From contig NZ_LT556036.1 of assembly GCF_900079775.1 (NCBI RefSeq), positions 316,678-380,677 of the forward strand: DNA of 64,000 nucleotides, read 5' to 3'. The notes beneath the pieces are model-generated. The model worked only from the letters and a program-made list of their open reading frames with translations, searched no databases and was not told the origin of the DNA. Below are positions 16,819 through 25,926 of the stretch, piece after piece. This stretch comes from Leyella lascolaii (GTDB lineage Bacteria; Bacteroidota; Bacteroidia; Bacteroidales; Bacteroidaceae). Position 1 is the first letter of the stretch; the number at the start of each line of letters is the position of its first letter. The position numbers and the translations under genes were made by a program.

Positions 16819-18354
16819 TTAAGACTTTTCAGCCTTGGTCGCTACATACATTTGATTCCTGCTGGTTGGGTTGTCAGGTTCTGTCATTGACAGCAGGCCT
16901 TCAGTTATCAAGGGAGAAATATACACGCGCTTGAAGTTTACCCTGTCTTTCAAATTGAGCATATTCATTATTTCCAAAAAACTTTTGGGTTCTTTGCAGA
17001 AATCCAAAATCAACGCTCTCCTCAAGTCCTTCTTGATGGGTTTTCTTGGTGGGTTTTCTTGGTGGGTTTTCTTGATGGTTTTTTCTTGATGGGTGTTCCC
17101 GATGGGCAACGTCAACACCACATAATCGGGCTGCACTTCTTCGGTCAACTTAGGCTCATCCCAACCTAATTCTTTCCATCCGGCCAATATCTTGTCCACA
17201 CCGCTTCCGGCTTTTTCTGCCTTGCCCAACAACATGAACATTTTTTGCAAAGTCGGATTACGGCAGATGCTTCTTCCTCCTTTAAAGTATTGTTGCTTCG
17301 ACACTAACATCATGCCGGGGTTGGAGAAAGTTAGTTCCGTTTCCGTTCTGCGTATTACAATGTTGCCTGTTGCATTCAGGTCTTGATGGACTATGCAGTT
17401 TATCAATGCCTCGCGCACGGCATCATGAGCGGCTGTTTCCTCTTGCCTTTCATCGCCTATCAACTTGAATGGCTTGGGCAGGGCTTGGATGAGTTTGTTG
17501 TACACTCGTATATAGAATTGGAACAGGTTGGCCTCCCATGTGCCATCTGGATAGATGCGGTCGGTCCAGCGTACCCTGGCATCATCGGTGTACAACCGCT
17601 CTTGGTAATCCACAAAATAATAAGGTTCTCCGGCTGGGTTTGTTATCATGTCGGATTGGCCGAACATCAAAAGCCCGGCACGGGTGATGCCGCTTTCGTC
17701 CGTCGCTATGTTGTGGGAATAAGCACCAATCTTCTCCATGAATTGCAGGTCGTCCGTAAGTTTTGCCCAAGGATGGGTGGGGTGCAGGCTGACGAATAAC
17801 TGGCGGTATTGGTGCAGTGACGGCAGGTCGATGGCATTTTCAAGGGTGAATCCTTTTCGTATGATGGCATCTTGCGGATGGCTCTCATGTTCCGCATCGG
17901 CAAACATCCGTCTCACTTCCGCGTCTGTACACTGGTAATCGCCCTCATGATTCCTGCGATAGGTATTGCCAATGGGGTTGGTCGTGAGGTACACAGGACG
18001 CATATTGTATTCAGCCCGGGGAATGTGGCAAACGAGCAGATACGCTCCATCTATTTCCTTGACTTCGACATCCTGTTCGTGGGGCAGGCAAACGCTTACC
18101 TTTCCACGGTTATGTGCGTTGTCCCAAAAAATCTTTTTGTGTTTGAGTGCCGTTTCTTCGGAAAGACCATCGAACAAGAATTTTCCATCCTTTTTCTGTA
18201 CGCCCAATATGATTGTGCCCCCGTTGGTATTGGCAAATGCCGAATAGGTTTCCCAAAAGCTGCCGGGAAAGCCACCACGAGCGGATTTGAACTCGACTTC
18301 GGCCGATTCACCTTTTTGGACCAAGGCATATAATTCTCTTCTGATGTCTGTCAT
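16819..18354 (-). CDS. AlbA_2 (Schlafen-like) / GHKL ATP-binding regulator
   Basis: 511 residues from the ATG at 18354; a TTG at 18426 would add 24. Residues ~15-130 form an AlbA_2/Schlafen-type nucleic-acid domain (AEVEFKSARGGFPGSFWET, then TNGGTIILGVQKKDG). Residues ~300-400 form an HATPase_c_4-like domain (HDAVREALINCIVHQDLNAT, then LTFSNPGMM). The C-terminus looks like a winged helix. Proteins of this type act as regulators or as phage/element defence factors. The Lys/Gln-rich segment before the C-terminus (KTIKKTHQENPPRKPIKK) is encoded by a 13-bp tandem repeat that is not a multiple of three. It is monocistronic between its own promoter and a strong terminator. Confidence 0.75.
   Translation of the reverse strand: MTDIRRELYALVQKGESAEVEFKSARGGFPGSFWETYSAFANTNGGTIILGVQKKDGKFLFDGLSEETALKHKKIFWDNAHNRGKVSVCLPHEQDVEVKEIDGAYLLVCHIPRAEYNMRPVYLTTNPIGNTYRRNHEGDYQCTDAEVRRMFADAEHESHPQDAIIRKGFTLENAIDLPSLHQYRQLFVSLHPTHPWAKLTDDLQFMEKIGAYSHNIATDESGITRAGLLMFGQSDMITNPAGEPYYFVDYQERLYTDDARVRWTDRIYPDGTWEANLFQFYIRVYNKLIQALPKPFKLIGDERQEETAAHDAVREALINCIVHQDLNATGNIVIRRTETELTFSNPGMMLVSKQQYFKGGRSICRNPTLQKMFMLLGKAEKAGSGVDKILAGWKELGWDEPKLTEEVQPDYVVLTLPIGNTHQEKTIKKTHQENPPRKPIKKDLRRALILDFCKEPKSFLEIMNMLNLKDRVNFKRVYISPLITEGLLSMTEPDNPTSRNQMYVATKAEKS
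17029..17093 (-). repeat. 13-bp tandem repeat inside the AlbA_2 gene
   Basis: Read on the + strand, two exact TTTTCTTGGTGGG units (17041-17053, 17054-17066) are flanked by near copies ending in CTTGATGGG. Four to five units in total. The unit length is not divisible by three, so gain or loss of one unit would shift the C-terminal frame. Confidence 0.75.
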
Positions 18355-18443
18355 ACGATTCTTGTTATGTTGCAACTGCATTGTCATCGGTTGCTTGATT
18401 GATACGACCTCACTTTGGTGATGCAATTACTTCTTACAATTTG

Positions 18444-18451
18444 CAAATATA
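18444..18451 (-). promoter_or_regulatory. -7 box of the AlbA_2 gene
   Basis: TATATTTG on the minus strand fits the Bacteroidetes TAnnTTTG box and lies ~90 bp upstream of the chosen ATG at 18354. No clear TTTG -33 box is visible at the usual distance. Confidence 0.45.
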
Positions 18452-18616
18452 ATGTTTTTTACGGTGTAACTTCCAAGTTAAGAGAGATTTCTCCATTTTT
18501 TCAGGCATCCGTTGTATAATCGTTGCGAAGTCTGATTGACAGGTCTGATTCCCTATAAAATCTTATAATATAGCCATTCCCACTATCGTCTTTCCGCTTT
18601 TACGCAAACCACATAT

Positions 18617-18624
18617 TACTTTTG
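18617..18624 (+). promoter_or_regulatory. -7 box of the M23 peptidase gene, very close to the ATG
   Basis: TACTTTTG fits TAnnTTTG and ends only 4 bases before the ATG at 18629. If this is the functional promoter, the message would be almost leaderless. Confidence 0.4.
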
Positions 18625-18628
18625 TGCC

Positions 18629-19288
18629 ATGAAAAAGTCATGGCTACTATTTACCCTGTCTTCTTGTTTCCTCTCCGTACAAGCGCAATTCCACACTATT
18701 GCTTACAGCAAGCCGCTCTATAAAGTAGAGGAAGTTGCGGAGCAAAAGGACACAAAAAGCCTCCCCGAAGCAGGAAAGGCCGATAATCCTGTTTCCCAAC
18801 CATCGATGGCAGGGAAACATTCAGAAGAAATGCACAGCCGGTGGATAGGCTGTTATATGAGTGTTTCTTATCCTTTGAAGGAAATCATGGTCACTTCACC
18901 TTACGGACGGCGCAAAGACCCTCTCACTGGCAAGCGGAGCAACCACAACGGCTTGGACTTGCGGGCGAGGAATGAGGAGGTCTATGCCATGATGCCGGGC
19001 GAGGTGGTTAAGGTGTCATCCGACAAGCGTTCGGGCAACTATGTGACCATCCGTCACGGTGACTACACAGTCAGTTATTGCCATCTGTCGAAAACATTGG
19101 TAAAGAAAGGCGTACAAGTCTTGCCCGGAGAGGTGGTGGCAATCAGTGGCAACACCGGACGTAGTACCGGGCCACACTTGCACATTACCGCCAAATACGG
19201 CAAGAAGCACATCGACCCGGCCATCCTGTTGCAATTCGTCCGTGAAACACGTGCGGAAGCATGGGCGCATTTGGTAGCAGACGACTAA
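18629..19288 (+). CDS. secreted M23 (LytM) peptidase
   Basis: A 219-residue protein with a signal peptide (KKSWLLFTLSSCFLSVQAQ) followed by a ~70-residue linker. The LytM domain has complete zinc and catalytic motifs: NHNGLDLRA, YCHLSK and STGPHLHITA. It should cleave peptidoglycan cross-links in the periplasm. Unlike the M23-like protein at 9255-10082, this one keeps all active-site residues. It is on the + strand, divergent from the AlbA_2 gene. Placement beside the transfer operon suggests it opens the wall for conjugation. Confidence 0.85.
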   Translation: MKKSWLLFTLSSCFLSVQAQFHTIAYSKPLYKVEEVAEQKDTKSLPEAGKADNPVSQPSMAGKHSEEMHSRWIGCYMSVSYPLKEIMVTSPYGRRKDPLTGKRSNHNGLDLRARNEEVYAMMPGEVVKVSSDKRSGNYVTIRHGDYTVSYCHLSKTLVKKGVQVLPGEVVAISGNTGRSTGPHLHITAKYGKKHIDPAILLQFVRETRAEAWAHLVADD

Positions 19289-19290
19289 GC

Positions 19291-19680
19291 TCACTTCCCG
19301 TTCCCTTTAAGGAACTGCTCGTAGTCATATTCGTTCATCCTCGGCTTGTAAGTCTTGCCCGACAGGAACAGCCTCGCTATCAGTATAGGCCAGAAGATGG
19401 GAATTGCCCAAAGGATGACCTTGTTCAAATTCGCATTTCCATTTGCATTTGCATTTCTCATGTACCTGTTGGGATGCCGCTCTTGATACTTGGCAAAAGG
19501 AATCAATATGTACCGCCATGCCAATAAGATGGCACCCACCCAGAACCAGTCCAATAGAAGCCAGCAAAACAATACGGCCAACCACAAGGCAGTGGTTTCA
19601 GCCGAACATACCTTTCGTAGAATCTTCCCACAGAAATTAAGTAGGAAATATCCCAGTATAATCAATATAATATATCCCAT
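19291..19680 (-). CDS. small membrane protein
   Basis: A 129-residue protein with three hydrophobic segments: IILIILGYFLLNFCG, LWLAVLFCWLLLDWFWVGAI and VILWAIPIFWPILIARL. Between the second and third is a short Asn/Ala repeat (NANANGNANLN), encoded by a hexamer repeat. It is convergent with the M23 peptidase, ending 2 bp from that gene's stop. No family is recognised. Confidence 0.6.
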   Translation of the reverse strand: MGYIILIILGYFLLNFCGKILRKVCSAETTALWLAVLFCWLLLDWFWVGAILLAWRYILIPFAKYQERHPNRYMRNANANGNANLNKVILWAIPIFWPILIARLFLSGKTYKPRMNEYDYEQFLKGNGK

Positions 19681-19791
19681 AATAAATTGAATTTCAGAAT
19701 ACTAATATACAAAATTTTTATGAGCCACACAAATGATTGACGCTTTTCTATGGGCGTTTTTGAATTTTTATAATGGGTGCAAGTACAAGAA

Positions 19792-19829
19792 AAGCCCTTG
19801 CTCCAAGTTCAAGACAAGGAGAAGGGCTT
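19792..19829. terminator. hairpin terminator
   Basis: AAGCCCTT (19792-19799) pairs with AAGGGCTT (19822-19829), extended by CTCC/GGAG with one bulged base. It lies about 60 bp beyond the broken YjbH-like gene, in the direction of its transcription. Confidence 0.65.
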
Positions 19830-19889
19830 GCAACTATTATTCACCATTGTTTGTCGTTAAAATAGGCATAGTTTGAAATACATTCCGGT

Positions 19890-20639
19890 CTAAAGGTGTT
19901 TGCATTGGTTCAACTCAGACACCACATTGATTCGGTCTTTCCACACCGAATAGCTGCCTCCCATATTCACTGTGCACGAATCATACTCTACCATCAGGTT
20001 CAGGCCGTTCAACAACTTGTTTCCGAACGAACTTTCGGGCAGATTGAAGCGCAGGTTGGCTCCGATGTCCGGTCCATTGTAGTGATTCAATTCCCGGTTA
20101 TAGAGATACGCCACATGGACTCAGATGTCTACCACCTGTTTCCACGAGAAATGCTTGGACATAGCCAAGTAGTAGCGATTCCAATAACCGTTCCTGGTGG
20201 CAGAGACCGAACCAAATCCATTACTGTGCGAACTCGTACCAGGGTCATTCGTTCCCAATACCACTTGAGGTGTCCACGGCTTCCACCAACTTTCTTTCCA
20301 CAGCCGTAATCTAACGGCAAAATGCCTGTCTTGATTGCGGAACTTGTTGGGCAACTGCAATTCTGACACTGCCATTTTCAACAGCGTACATACATAGCCT
20401 ACTTCCAACCAAGGAAAAAAAGTCAAGTTCCAGTAGTAGTTCCAAATGTTGTAATTCCATTCGCCCGGCATGGCTGCAATATCCAAGTAAGACGTTCCTA
20501 CCATCACGGTCTTGTCCCGATGCATGTCAGCCGTGGGCATATGTAGCAGTCCGGTTGTTCCATAGGCAAATTGCCCATATGCAATATCAGCAAAAGGAAA
20601 GTTGAAAAAGAAAATATAAATTACAAGGTGCTTTTTCAT
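19890..20639 (-). pseudogene. YjbH-like exopolysaccharide outer-membrane protein, broken by an in-frame TGA
   Basis: The ATG at 20639 opens a signal-peptide frame (MKKHLVIYIFFFNFPF) with a YjbH-type beta-rich body (GTTGLLHMPTADMHRDKTVM). The frame ends at TGA (20121-20123) after VVDI. The same frame continues directly with VHVAYLYNRELNHYNGPD and runs to 19890, so a single nonsense codon splits a gene of about 249 codons. Proteins of this family are linked to exopolysaccharide export and suit the end of a capsule locus. The first 173 residues could still be made, but the C-terminal barrel would be missing. Confidence 0.75.
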
Positions 20640-20687
20640 AATTGGTATCATCTGTTTTTGACTATGATTATCTATTAAAATCAAAGC

Positions 20688-20718
20688 CAGCCATTATGGA
20701 TATTTCCCATAATGGCTG
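20688..20718. terminator. hairpin terminator
   Basis: A perfect 12-bp stem, CAGCCATTATGG (20688-20699) with CCATAATGGCTG (20707-20718), has a 7-nt loop. It lies between the 242-residue gene and the YjbH-like gene. Confidence 0.75.
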
Positions 20719-20762
20719 ACATATAAATTAATATCTTTCAGATAGATTTCAAACGTAAGATG

Positions 20763-21491
20763 TTACATTTTTACAATAGACTTTTCGCTACCTTTCAACC
20801 TACATATCACTATTTTTATGCCATCTTCATGGTCAATCAGACGCACAGCTTCTGTAAATATGACAAAAGTCTTTCCTCTGTCCAACTTCTTTTGGGTTAG
20901 CAACTTGTATTGACTTTCTGACATACAGATAGCATTGAAAATAATGCTCTGGGCCGTTTCTTGATTATCATACGTGATTTCAAGGTTAAAATTAAAATTA
21001 TCAAATGCAGGGAAGGAAGTTTGCAACTCTTTCCTACGAACGAAATTCAGTTCATAACCTTTGGTTGAAAGTTCAATTTTTCCTTTGCCAGCCATTGATG
21101 CAGACTTTACATATATGTTTTGTATATGATTGTCCAGATGTTCATCTCCGTTCAAAAATCTTCTCATATAGACATCTTTATTGTCATAGCTGCCAATCTT
21201 CAATAGTTCTGTTGACAGTCTGCCTGAAAAATTGTGTATTGCAAATTCCCCATTATTAATAAAAGAAAGAGGAATAGGGACTTGGTATTTGTCTATTGCA
21301 GTGTTTGGTACAACATACAGCAAAGTCACTTTTTCTTCATCGGTCACCCAATACTTTCCCACCGATACATCAATTGTAGGGAGCTTTTTCATACATTCTT
21401 TAAGTACTGGAATAGCCATTAGTACAGTAACAATAGCTGCAGCATATGACCATGCTTTATAAGAGAACAATTTACGAAATAACTTTTTCAT
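20763..21491 (-). CDS. membrane-anchored protein of unknown function
   Basis: A 242-residue protein with one N-terminal membrane segment (SYAAAIVTVLMAIPVLKECM). A soluble, beta-rich domain of ~200 residues follows (TLLYVVPNTAIDKYQVPIPL, later NLEITYDNQETAQSIIFNA). Topology suggests an inner-membrane anchor with a periplasmic domain. No family is recognised. AT-rich composition matches the neighbouring Septu-like genes more than the transfer genes. It sits between a fucose permease relic and the broken YjbH-like gene and has its own terminator. Confidence 0.6.
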   Translation of the reverse strand: MKKLFRKLFSYKAWSYAAAIVTVLMAIPVLKECMKKLPTIDVSVGKYWVTDEEKVTLLYVVPNTAIDKYQVPIPLSFINNGEFAIHNFSGRLSTELLKIGSYDNKDVYMRRFLNGDEHLDNHIQNIYVKSASMAGKGKIELSTKGYELNFVRRKELQTSFPAFDNFNFNLEITYDNQETAQSIIFNAICMSESQYKLLTQKKLDRGKTFVIFTEAVRLIDHEDGIKIVICRLKGSEKSIVKM

Positions 21492-21532
21492 TGCAATAAT
21501 ATAATGATACAGGTTTACAAATACCGTTTACA

Positions 21533-21841
21533 TTACATTTCATTTATTTGAATATAAGTTGCTTGTAAGAGAATGCGTAAAGCATTATGCCCACAAAGCA
21601 GCGCCAAGGGAACAAGGAATCCAAATGCCATATCGGTTTCGCCCAACACCCCCATCAATATAGGTATAATTGCTCCACCCATAATGGACATGACAGAGTA
21701 GGAGGATGCAGTCTTGGTATTGTTGCCTGTGACATCGGTCAGTGCCATCAAGAAGATGGTAGGGAACATCACATTCTCAATCAGATAGGTAAGGCATAGT
21801 GCCGTCATTCCTACTCGCCCGTTGGAGGTAATGGTTAGCAA
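21533..21841 (-). pseudogene. 3' relic of a fucose permease (MFS), truncated and frameshifted
   Basis: The 102 codons match the C-terminal end of the permease at 24689-25926: here LTITSNGRVGMTALCLTYL, there LTITSSGKVGMTALCLTYL. The N-terminal three quarters are missing. Near the 3' end the true frame is lost: the expected FSYKQL sequence is present in the +1 frame while the open frame reads ALRILLQATY. By eye the two copies are clearly similar but not identical, so this is an old or foreign copy and not a recent duplication. Not functional. Confidence 0.85.
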
Positions 21842-21849
21842 TATACAGA

Positions 21850-22728
21850 TTAATCTTTGAACGGAACATCACATCTTTTAAGTTCTTCTCTCAGACATTT
21901 TATAAACACAGCACTTTCCAAAAGAGCTTTATCGAGCACATCTTTCCAGTTGTTTATTTCCGAACAAATTTGTTTTTGGTCGCTTACCTGTTCTATGCAA
22001 TAATTAAGCGTATGAGCGCATGCGTCTTTTCTAATATACATAACTGTTTCCTTTATAAGATTCATAATAGCTGCTCCACTCCCTGCTTCGAATGTTTTCA
22101 GTACATCCTGCTCTTTCATGGTATTTTCAAGCAGCCTGAAAATTCTATTGTCGATTTCTCCTTGCTGTAAATAAAACGTGGCGTGTGGGAGACCATTCCT
22201 TTCTGTAATTGAGCAGTATAGAAATTTATCATTAGGCACTACATCCAAATAAGCATTCCAATAATGCCTTCTGCCTGAATCGTCTAATGTTTTGGCTGAT
22301 TTATGTTGATTGCAAGTTTGGCAACAGGGAATGAGATTTTTGGGATGCACCACGTATAGAGGGAATTGCTCTTGGGGAATAAAGTGATCCATTGTTTGAA
22401 CAAGGTTTACTTCACATATTGGGCAAAATACGTTTTCAAAGCCTCTTTCGTCAGTGAGTAATCTATGCCGTAATTTAGAGATTTCGCTTCCTTTGTAGCT
22501 ATAAAGTGATTTAAACTGTTCCTTTTCTCTTGCACAAAGTTCAGGGTGGTTCGCAATCAATCTTTCTAAATCATCATTTTCAAATGCACTATCATATTCA
22601 TTAATACATTCACCGTATCTGTCTACAATGTCTTGGCATGAGGATTTCTTCTCTATCGATTTACATTTTGATATGATACCATCAATGAACTCACGTGAAT
22701 TATCTGTATAGGGTTGAAGATTCCTCAT
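21850..22728 (-). CDS. ptuB: Septu-like HNH endonuclease (PtuB-like)
   Basis: A 292-residue protein with an HNH nuclease centre at about residues 100-145: a CPIC zinc pair, MDHFIPQEQFPLYV with the catalytic His, then NLIPCCQTCNQHKSAKT. The N- and C-terminal parts are helical. It lies 2 nt behind an SMC-like AAA ATPase in the same direction. That gene order and domain pairing match the Septu anti-phage system (PtuA ATPase + PtuB HNH nuclease). No reverse transcriptase or ncRNA is adjacent, so it is not a retron. AT-rich, unlike its flanks. Confidence 0.75.
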   Translation of the reverse strand: MRNLQPYTDNSREFIDGIISKCKSIEKKSSCQDIVDRYGECINEYDSAFENDDLERLIANHPELCAREKEQFKSLYSYKGSEISKLRHRLLTDERGFENVFCPICEVNLVQTMDHFIPQEQFPLYVVHPKNLIPCCQTCNQHKSAKTLDDSGRRHYWNAYLDVVPNDKFLYCSITERNGLPHATFYLQQGEIDNRIFRLLENTMKEQDVLKTFEAGSGAAIMNLIKETVMYIRKDACAHTLNYCIEQVSDQKQICSEINNWKDVLDKALLESAVFIKCLREELKRCDVPFKD

Positions 22729-22730
22729 AA

Positions 22731-24650
22731 TTAATTCTGATGCTGATTGATGATGTTTCTAATAATTAATCGAAGATTTAAGCCTATCTTTCCATGTAAC
22801 TGAAGAGCTTCTATAGTCCTATCATAGTCCCAAGCACACTTTTCAGCTGTATCTGCAATGAACTTTTCATACCGTTTTTCATCATTTAAATTTTTGAATA
22901 TCACATCACTTATCACTGATATATCCTCCCCAAAACATTCATAGCCTATCTTGCTTACATTCAAAGTGTTTAAATTTCTATTGAATACATACACATTTTC
23001 GGCTACCATTTCTCTTACTACCAATGCAGAATGGGTTGATATTATTGCATATGACTGAAATCTCTCCAAGATATCGAAGACAGCTTTTAATAATTGGGAT
23101 ATAGCATGAGGATGAAGGTGTTGCTCTGGTTCATCAAAGAAAAGAAGAGTATCATTCCTAATGTTTGCCAGTATGTCACTGATGGCGAATATGAACATGG
23201 TTTCACCAGAACTCATCCTTTTGCAAACATTTTTAGTGCCCTCATTGTCTACTGCCATGTCATGGTATATAGCTCTGACGGTATCTTTGGGAAATACTTC
23301 TAACATTATTTCTTTCCATGCTGTCATCAGATAGTCAGATTGTTCTCTTTCGATAATTTTTTTAATATTATCGATGAGATGATTCACCTGTTCATCTAAA
23401 GAAAGAAGTTCATTTTGTCTTTTTAGCAAGCCACAATATTTATATCCCATTATGTAATTTGCATTGTTGGGAGGAAAATGGTCAAACGGCGAATATGAAA
23501 CAATGATGACTTGACTGAATATGGGTCTAAGTCCCTCAAACCCTTCTTTCTTGTTCTTTACAAGAGCATCAACCATGTCGTTAATGAGGGTTGTTTTCCC
23601 AACTCCGTTTTCACCAATCAATCCGATGATCCGTTTATAAGGCTGACATTTATATGCGAAATTAAAATCAATCACATTACCCCTGTCGTCTGGATCTTTG
23701 TATTTGGGGCTATATATGAAAGTGAAAGAATAAGCATCCTTTATATCTCGTCCATTAACGAAATATCGCCCTTCACGCAGGGCTTTCTCGGAAGAGTTGA
23801 ACCTACATAATGAATTGGTAAACACTTTTTCTTTTTCGAATGCCTCATGTATACTTGAAAAACAAGCCACATCTCGAAGCGCAGCAAGGCAATCATAAGC
23901 TTTATTTCCCAATACTTTCTTCAAATTCTGATAGTAAGACACATCAAAACCCAAAGAGCAAAACGCTTCTGAGAGCGAAAAGAAACGTTGCTCCAATACG
24001 TTACTCGTATCGTCACATCCACGCTTCATTATTTTCACAGTGCCTATGTAGTGTTTTTGTCCATCTTTATCAATATAGTGGAGAGCAAACCACGTAAAAT
24101 AGCCAAAATCATTCCAGGCATAATTGTGAGTAAGCACAAAACAATCGGTTTCATTGGGCCATTCTATGTTTTCTTCTGTAAAGTTGGTATAGGTCACAAT
24201 TTGGGAATTACATCGAATGAATGGCGTAAAATTATTTATTTTCAAACGATTTGCGTCTTGGAACTCGATACGCAATATACCATCAACCTCTACAATAGTC
24301 AATCGTTCCTTTTCAAGTAGAACCTTAATTCGTTCTATGATTTCTTGCTTATCTCTGTTTTTCTTGTAATTTATGATGCGCTCCAAGAATTTCAGGAACA
24401 AATTTTCGTCTTCTGTGACTTTTAAAATAGATTTAAGCAATTTGTCCTCAGACCAATCTTCATTTAATATAAAGTGTTTTTCTATTTCATCTCCAAGTAT
24501 TTGATATCTTTTATCTTCGCCTGTTGATACTTTTTGGTACACGTTCCATAGTTCGGACAAATCGTTCATTAAATCCGAATTAAATCTGATTGCATGTACG
24601 AGCGTTCTAAGCAATGGATAGATTTCGTTTATTAATTGTATAGAAATCAT
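22731..24650 (-). CDS. ptuA: Septu-like AAA ATPase (PtuA-like)
   Basis: A 639-residue protein. It has a Walker A (GLIGENGVGKTTLINDM, about residue 350), an ABC-like signature (RMSSGETMFIFAISD, ~480), a Walker B (TLLFFDEPEQHLHP, ~505) and an H-loop (IISTHSALVVREM, ~540). The first ~330 residues are a system-specific domain. The arrangement is that of OLD/RecF-like ATPases used in Septu and related defence systems. In Septu, the ATPase senses infection and controls the paired HNH nuclease. The gene begins 38 bp after the end of the broken fucose permease. Confidence 0.75.
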   Translation of the reverse strand: MISIQLINEIYPLLRTLVHAIRFNSDLMNDLSELWNVYQKVSTGEDKRYQILGDEIEKHFILNEDWSEDKLLKSILKVTEDENLFLKFLERIINYKKNRDKQEIIERIKVLLEKERLTIVEVDGILRIEFQDANRLKINNFTPFIRCNSQIVTYTNFTEENIEWPNETDCFVLTHNYAWNDFGYFTWFALHYIDKDGQKHYIGTVKIMKRGCDDTSNVLEQRFFSLSEAFCSLGFDVSYYQNLKKVLGNKAYDCLAALRDVACFSSIHEAFEKEKVFTNSLCRFNSSEKALREGRYFVNGRDIKDAYSFTFIYSPKYKDPDDRGNVIDFNFAYKCQPYKRIIGLIGENGVGKTTLINDMVDALVKNKKEGFEGLRPIFSQVIIVSYSPFDHFPPNNANYIMGYKYCGLLKRQNELLSLDEQVNHLIDNIKKIIEREQSDYLMTAWKEIMLEVFPKDTVRAIYHDMAVDNEGTKNVCKRMSSGETMFIFAISDILANIRNDTLLFFDEPEQHLHPHAISQLLKAVFDILERFQSYAIISTHSALVVREMVAENVYVFNRNLNTLNVSKIGYECFGEDISVISDVIFKNLNDEKRYEKFIADTAEKCAWDYDRTIEALQLHGKIGLNLRLIIRNIINQHQN

Positions 24651-24688
24651 GTTCAGTCTGGAAACTCGTTATGAGAGTAAAACAGTTA

Positions 24689-25926
24689 TCATATGTCTCT
24701 TATGCTTACCCTTAGCCGCTTGTAAGAAAAAGCATACATCGCTATGACAATAAAACAAAACAGCGGAATGAGGAATCCGAGTGCCATATTGTTTTCACCT
24801 AACAACCCCATCAGTACAGGAGCTATTGCCCCGCCCACGATAGACATAACAAGGTAGGATGATGCTGTCTTGGTATTGCCGCCTGTGACATCGGTCAGTG
24901 CCATTGAGAAAATGGTAGGAAACATCACGCTCTCAAACAGGTAAGTAAGACAGAGTGCCGTCATTCCTACTTTTCCACTGGAGGTGATGGTGAGCAGCAT
25001 GCAGATAGTTGCACCGATGGCACAGGCCGTCATCAGCCGCGCAGGAGCTACGGCCTTTAAGATGAGCGAACCGAGCAGGCGGCCTGCCATAAACAATCCC
25101 ATGCCGCCAATGGAGAGCATCATCGCTGCCGTGGACGGGCTTAGCGAGGCGTCGGCTTCAAGGGCATAGTTGATGAAGAATGAGTTGATCCCGGTTTGCG
25201 CGGACACATAGAGCAACAATGCCACTACTCCATAACGGAAAGTGCGGATGTGCCAGATGGAGGTGACGGATGACGTGTCTGGCATAGGTTCATCAAATTT
25301 CGTATTCTCCTCATCTGGCGATGGTAGATGCAAACGGAAAAATACGAATCCCAGTACGACCACTAAGCAGCCAATGACCGCGTAAGGTAAGGATATATTC
25401 CCATCTTCTTCCCCAAGAATTAGAAGCCCTCCAACCATCGGCCCTACCACCCAGCCAAGCCCGTTGAGGGCTTGTGCAAGGTTGAGCCTGGCGGCTGCCG
25501 ACCGTTTTTCACCCAATACGGAGATATAGGGATTGGCCGAGGTTTCGAGACACGTCAGTCCGCATCCTATGAGAAACAGGCAGAACAGGAAAAACGGGAA
25601 GGACATCAATTGCCCACCGGGAATGAACAGCAATGCGCCTGTACCATAAAGCAACAGTCCAGTCACAATACCGATGCGGTAGCCCCACCGGCGTATAATC
25701 CGTCCTGCCGGGATGGCCATGAGGAAATAGCCGCCATATACCATCGCCTGTACCAATGCGCTGCGAGCTTTGGAGATGACCAGCACATCTTGAAAATGCT
25801 TGTTCAGCACACAAGGATGCTATGGGCTACTCCCCATAAGAAGAACAGTGAGGCGACAAGGGCGAACACCGTCACATAGTTACGACCGTCTGTTCCCCTG
25901 AACATGCCTCTTGTTTGGCCACTCAT
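24689..25926 (-). pseudogene. fucP: L-fucose permease-like MFS transporter, frameshifted near the N-terminus
   Basis: The ATG at 25926 starts MSGQTRGMFRGTDG and a first membrane helix (VFALVASLFFLWGVAHSI), but the frame ends LVC-stop. The rest of the transporter (LNKHFQDVLVISKARSALVQ to the C-terminus at 24689) is in another frame. One missing base near 25811-25812 explains it: CTTG-TGTGCTG here where CTTGATGTGCTG would read ILDVLNKHF. The repaired protein is about 412 residues with 12 expected helices. It overlaps the mutarotase stop by 4 bp (ATGA), a coupled uptake/mutarotation pair. The deletion is not in a homopolymer, so a true mutation is plausible. Confidence 0.75.

Noticed and set aside
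22731..24650. Retron-associated version of the ATPase/HNH pair
   Set aside because: No reverse transcriptase gene or msr/msd-like structure lies next to it.
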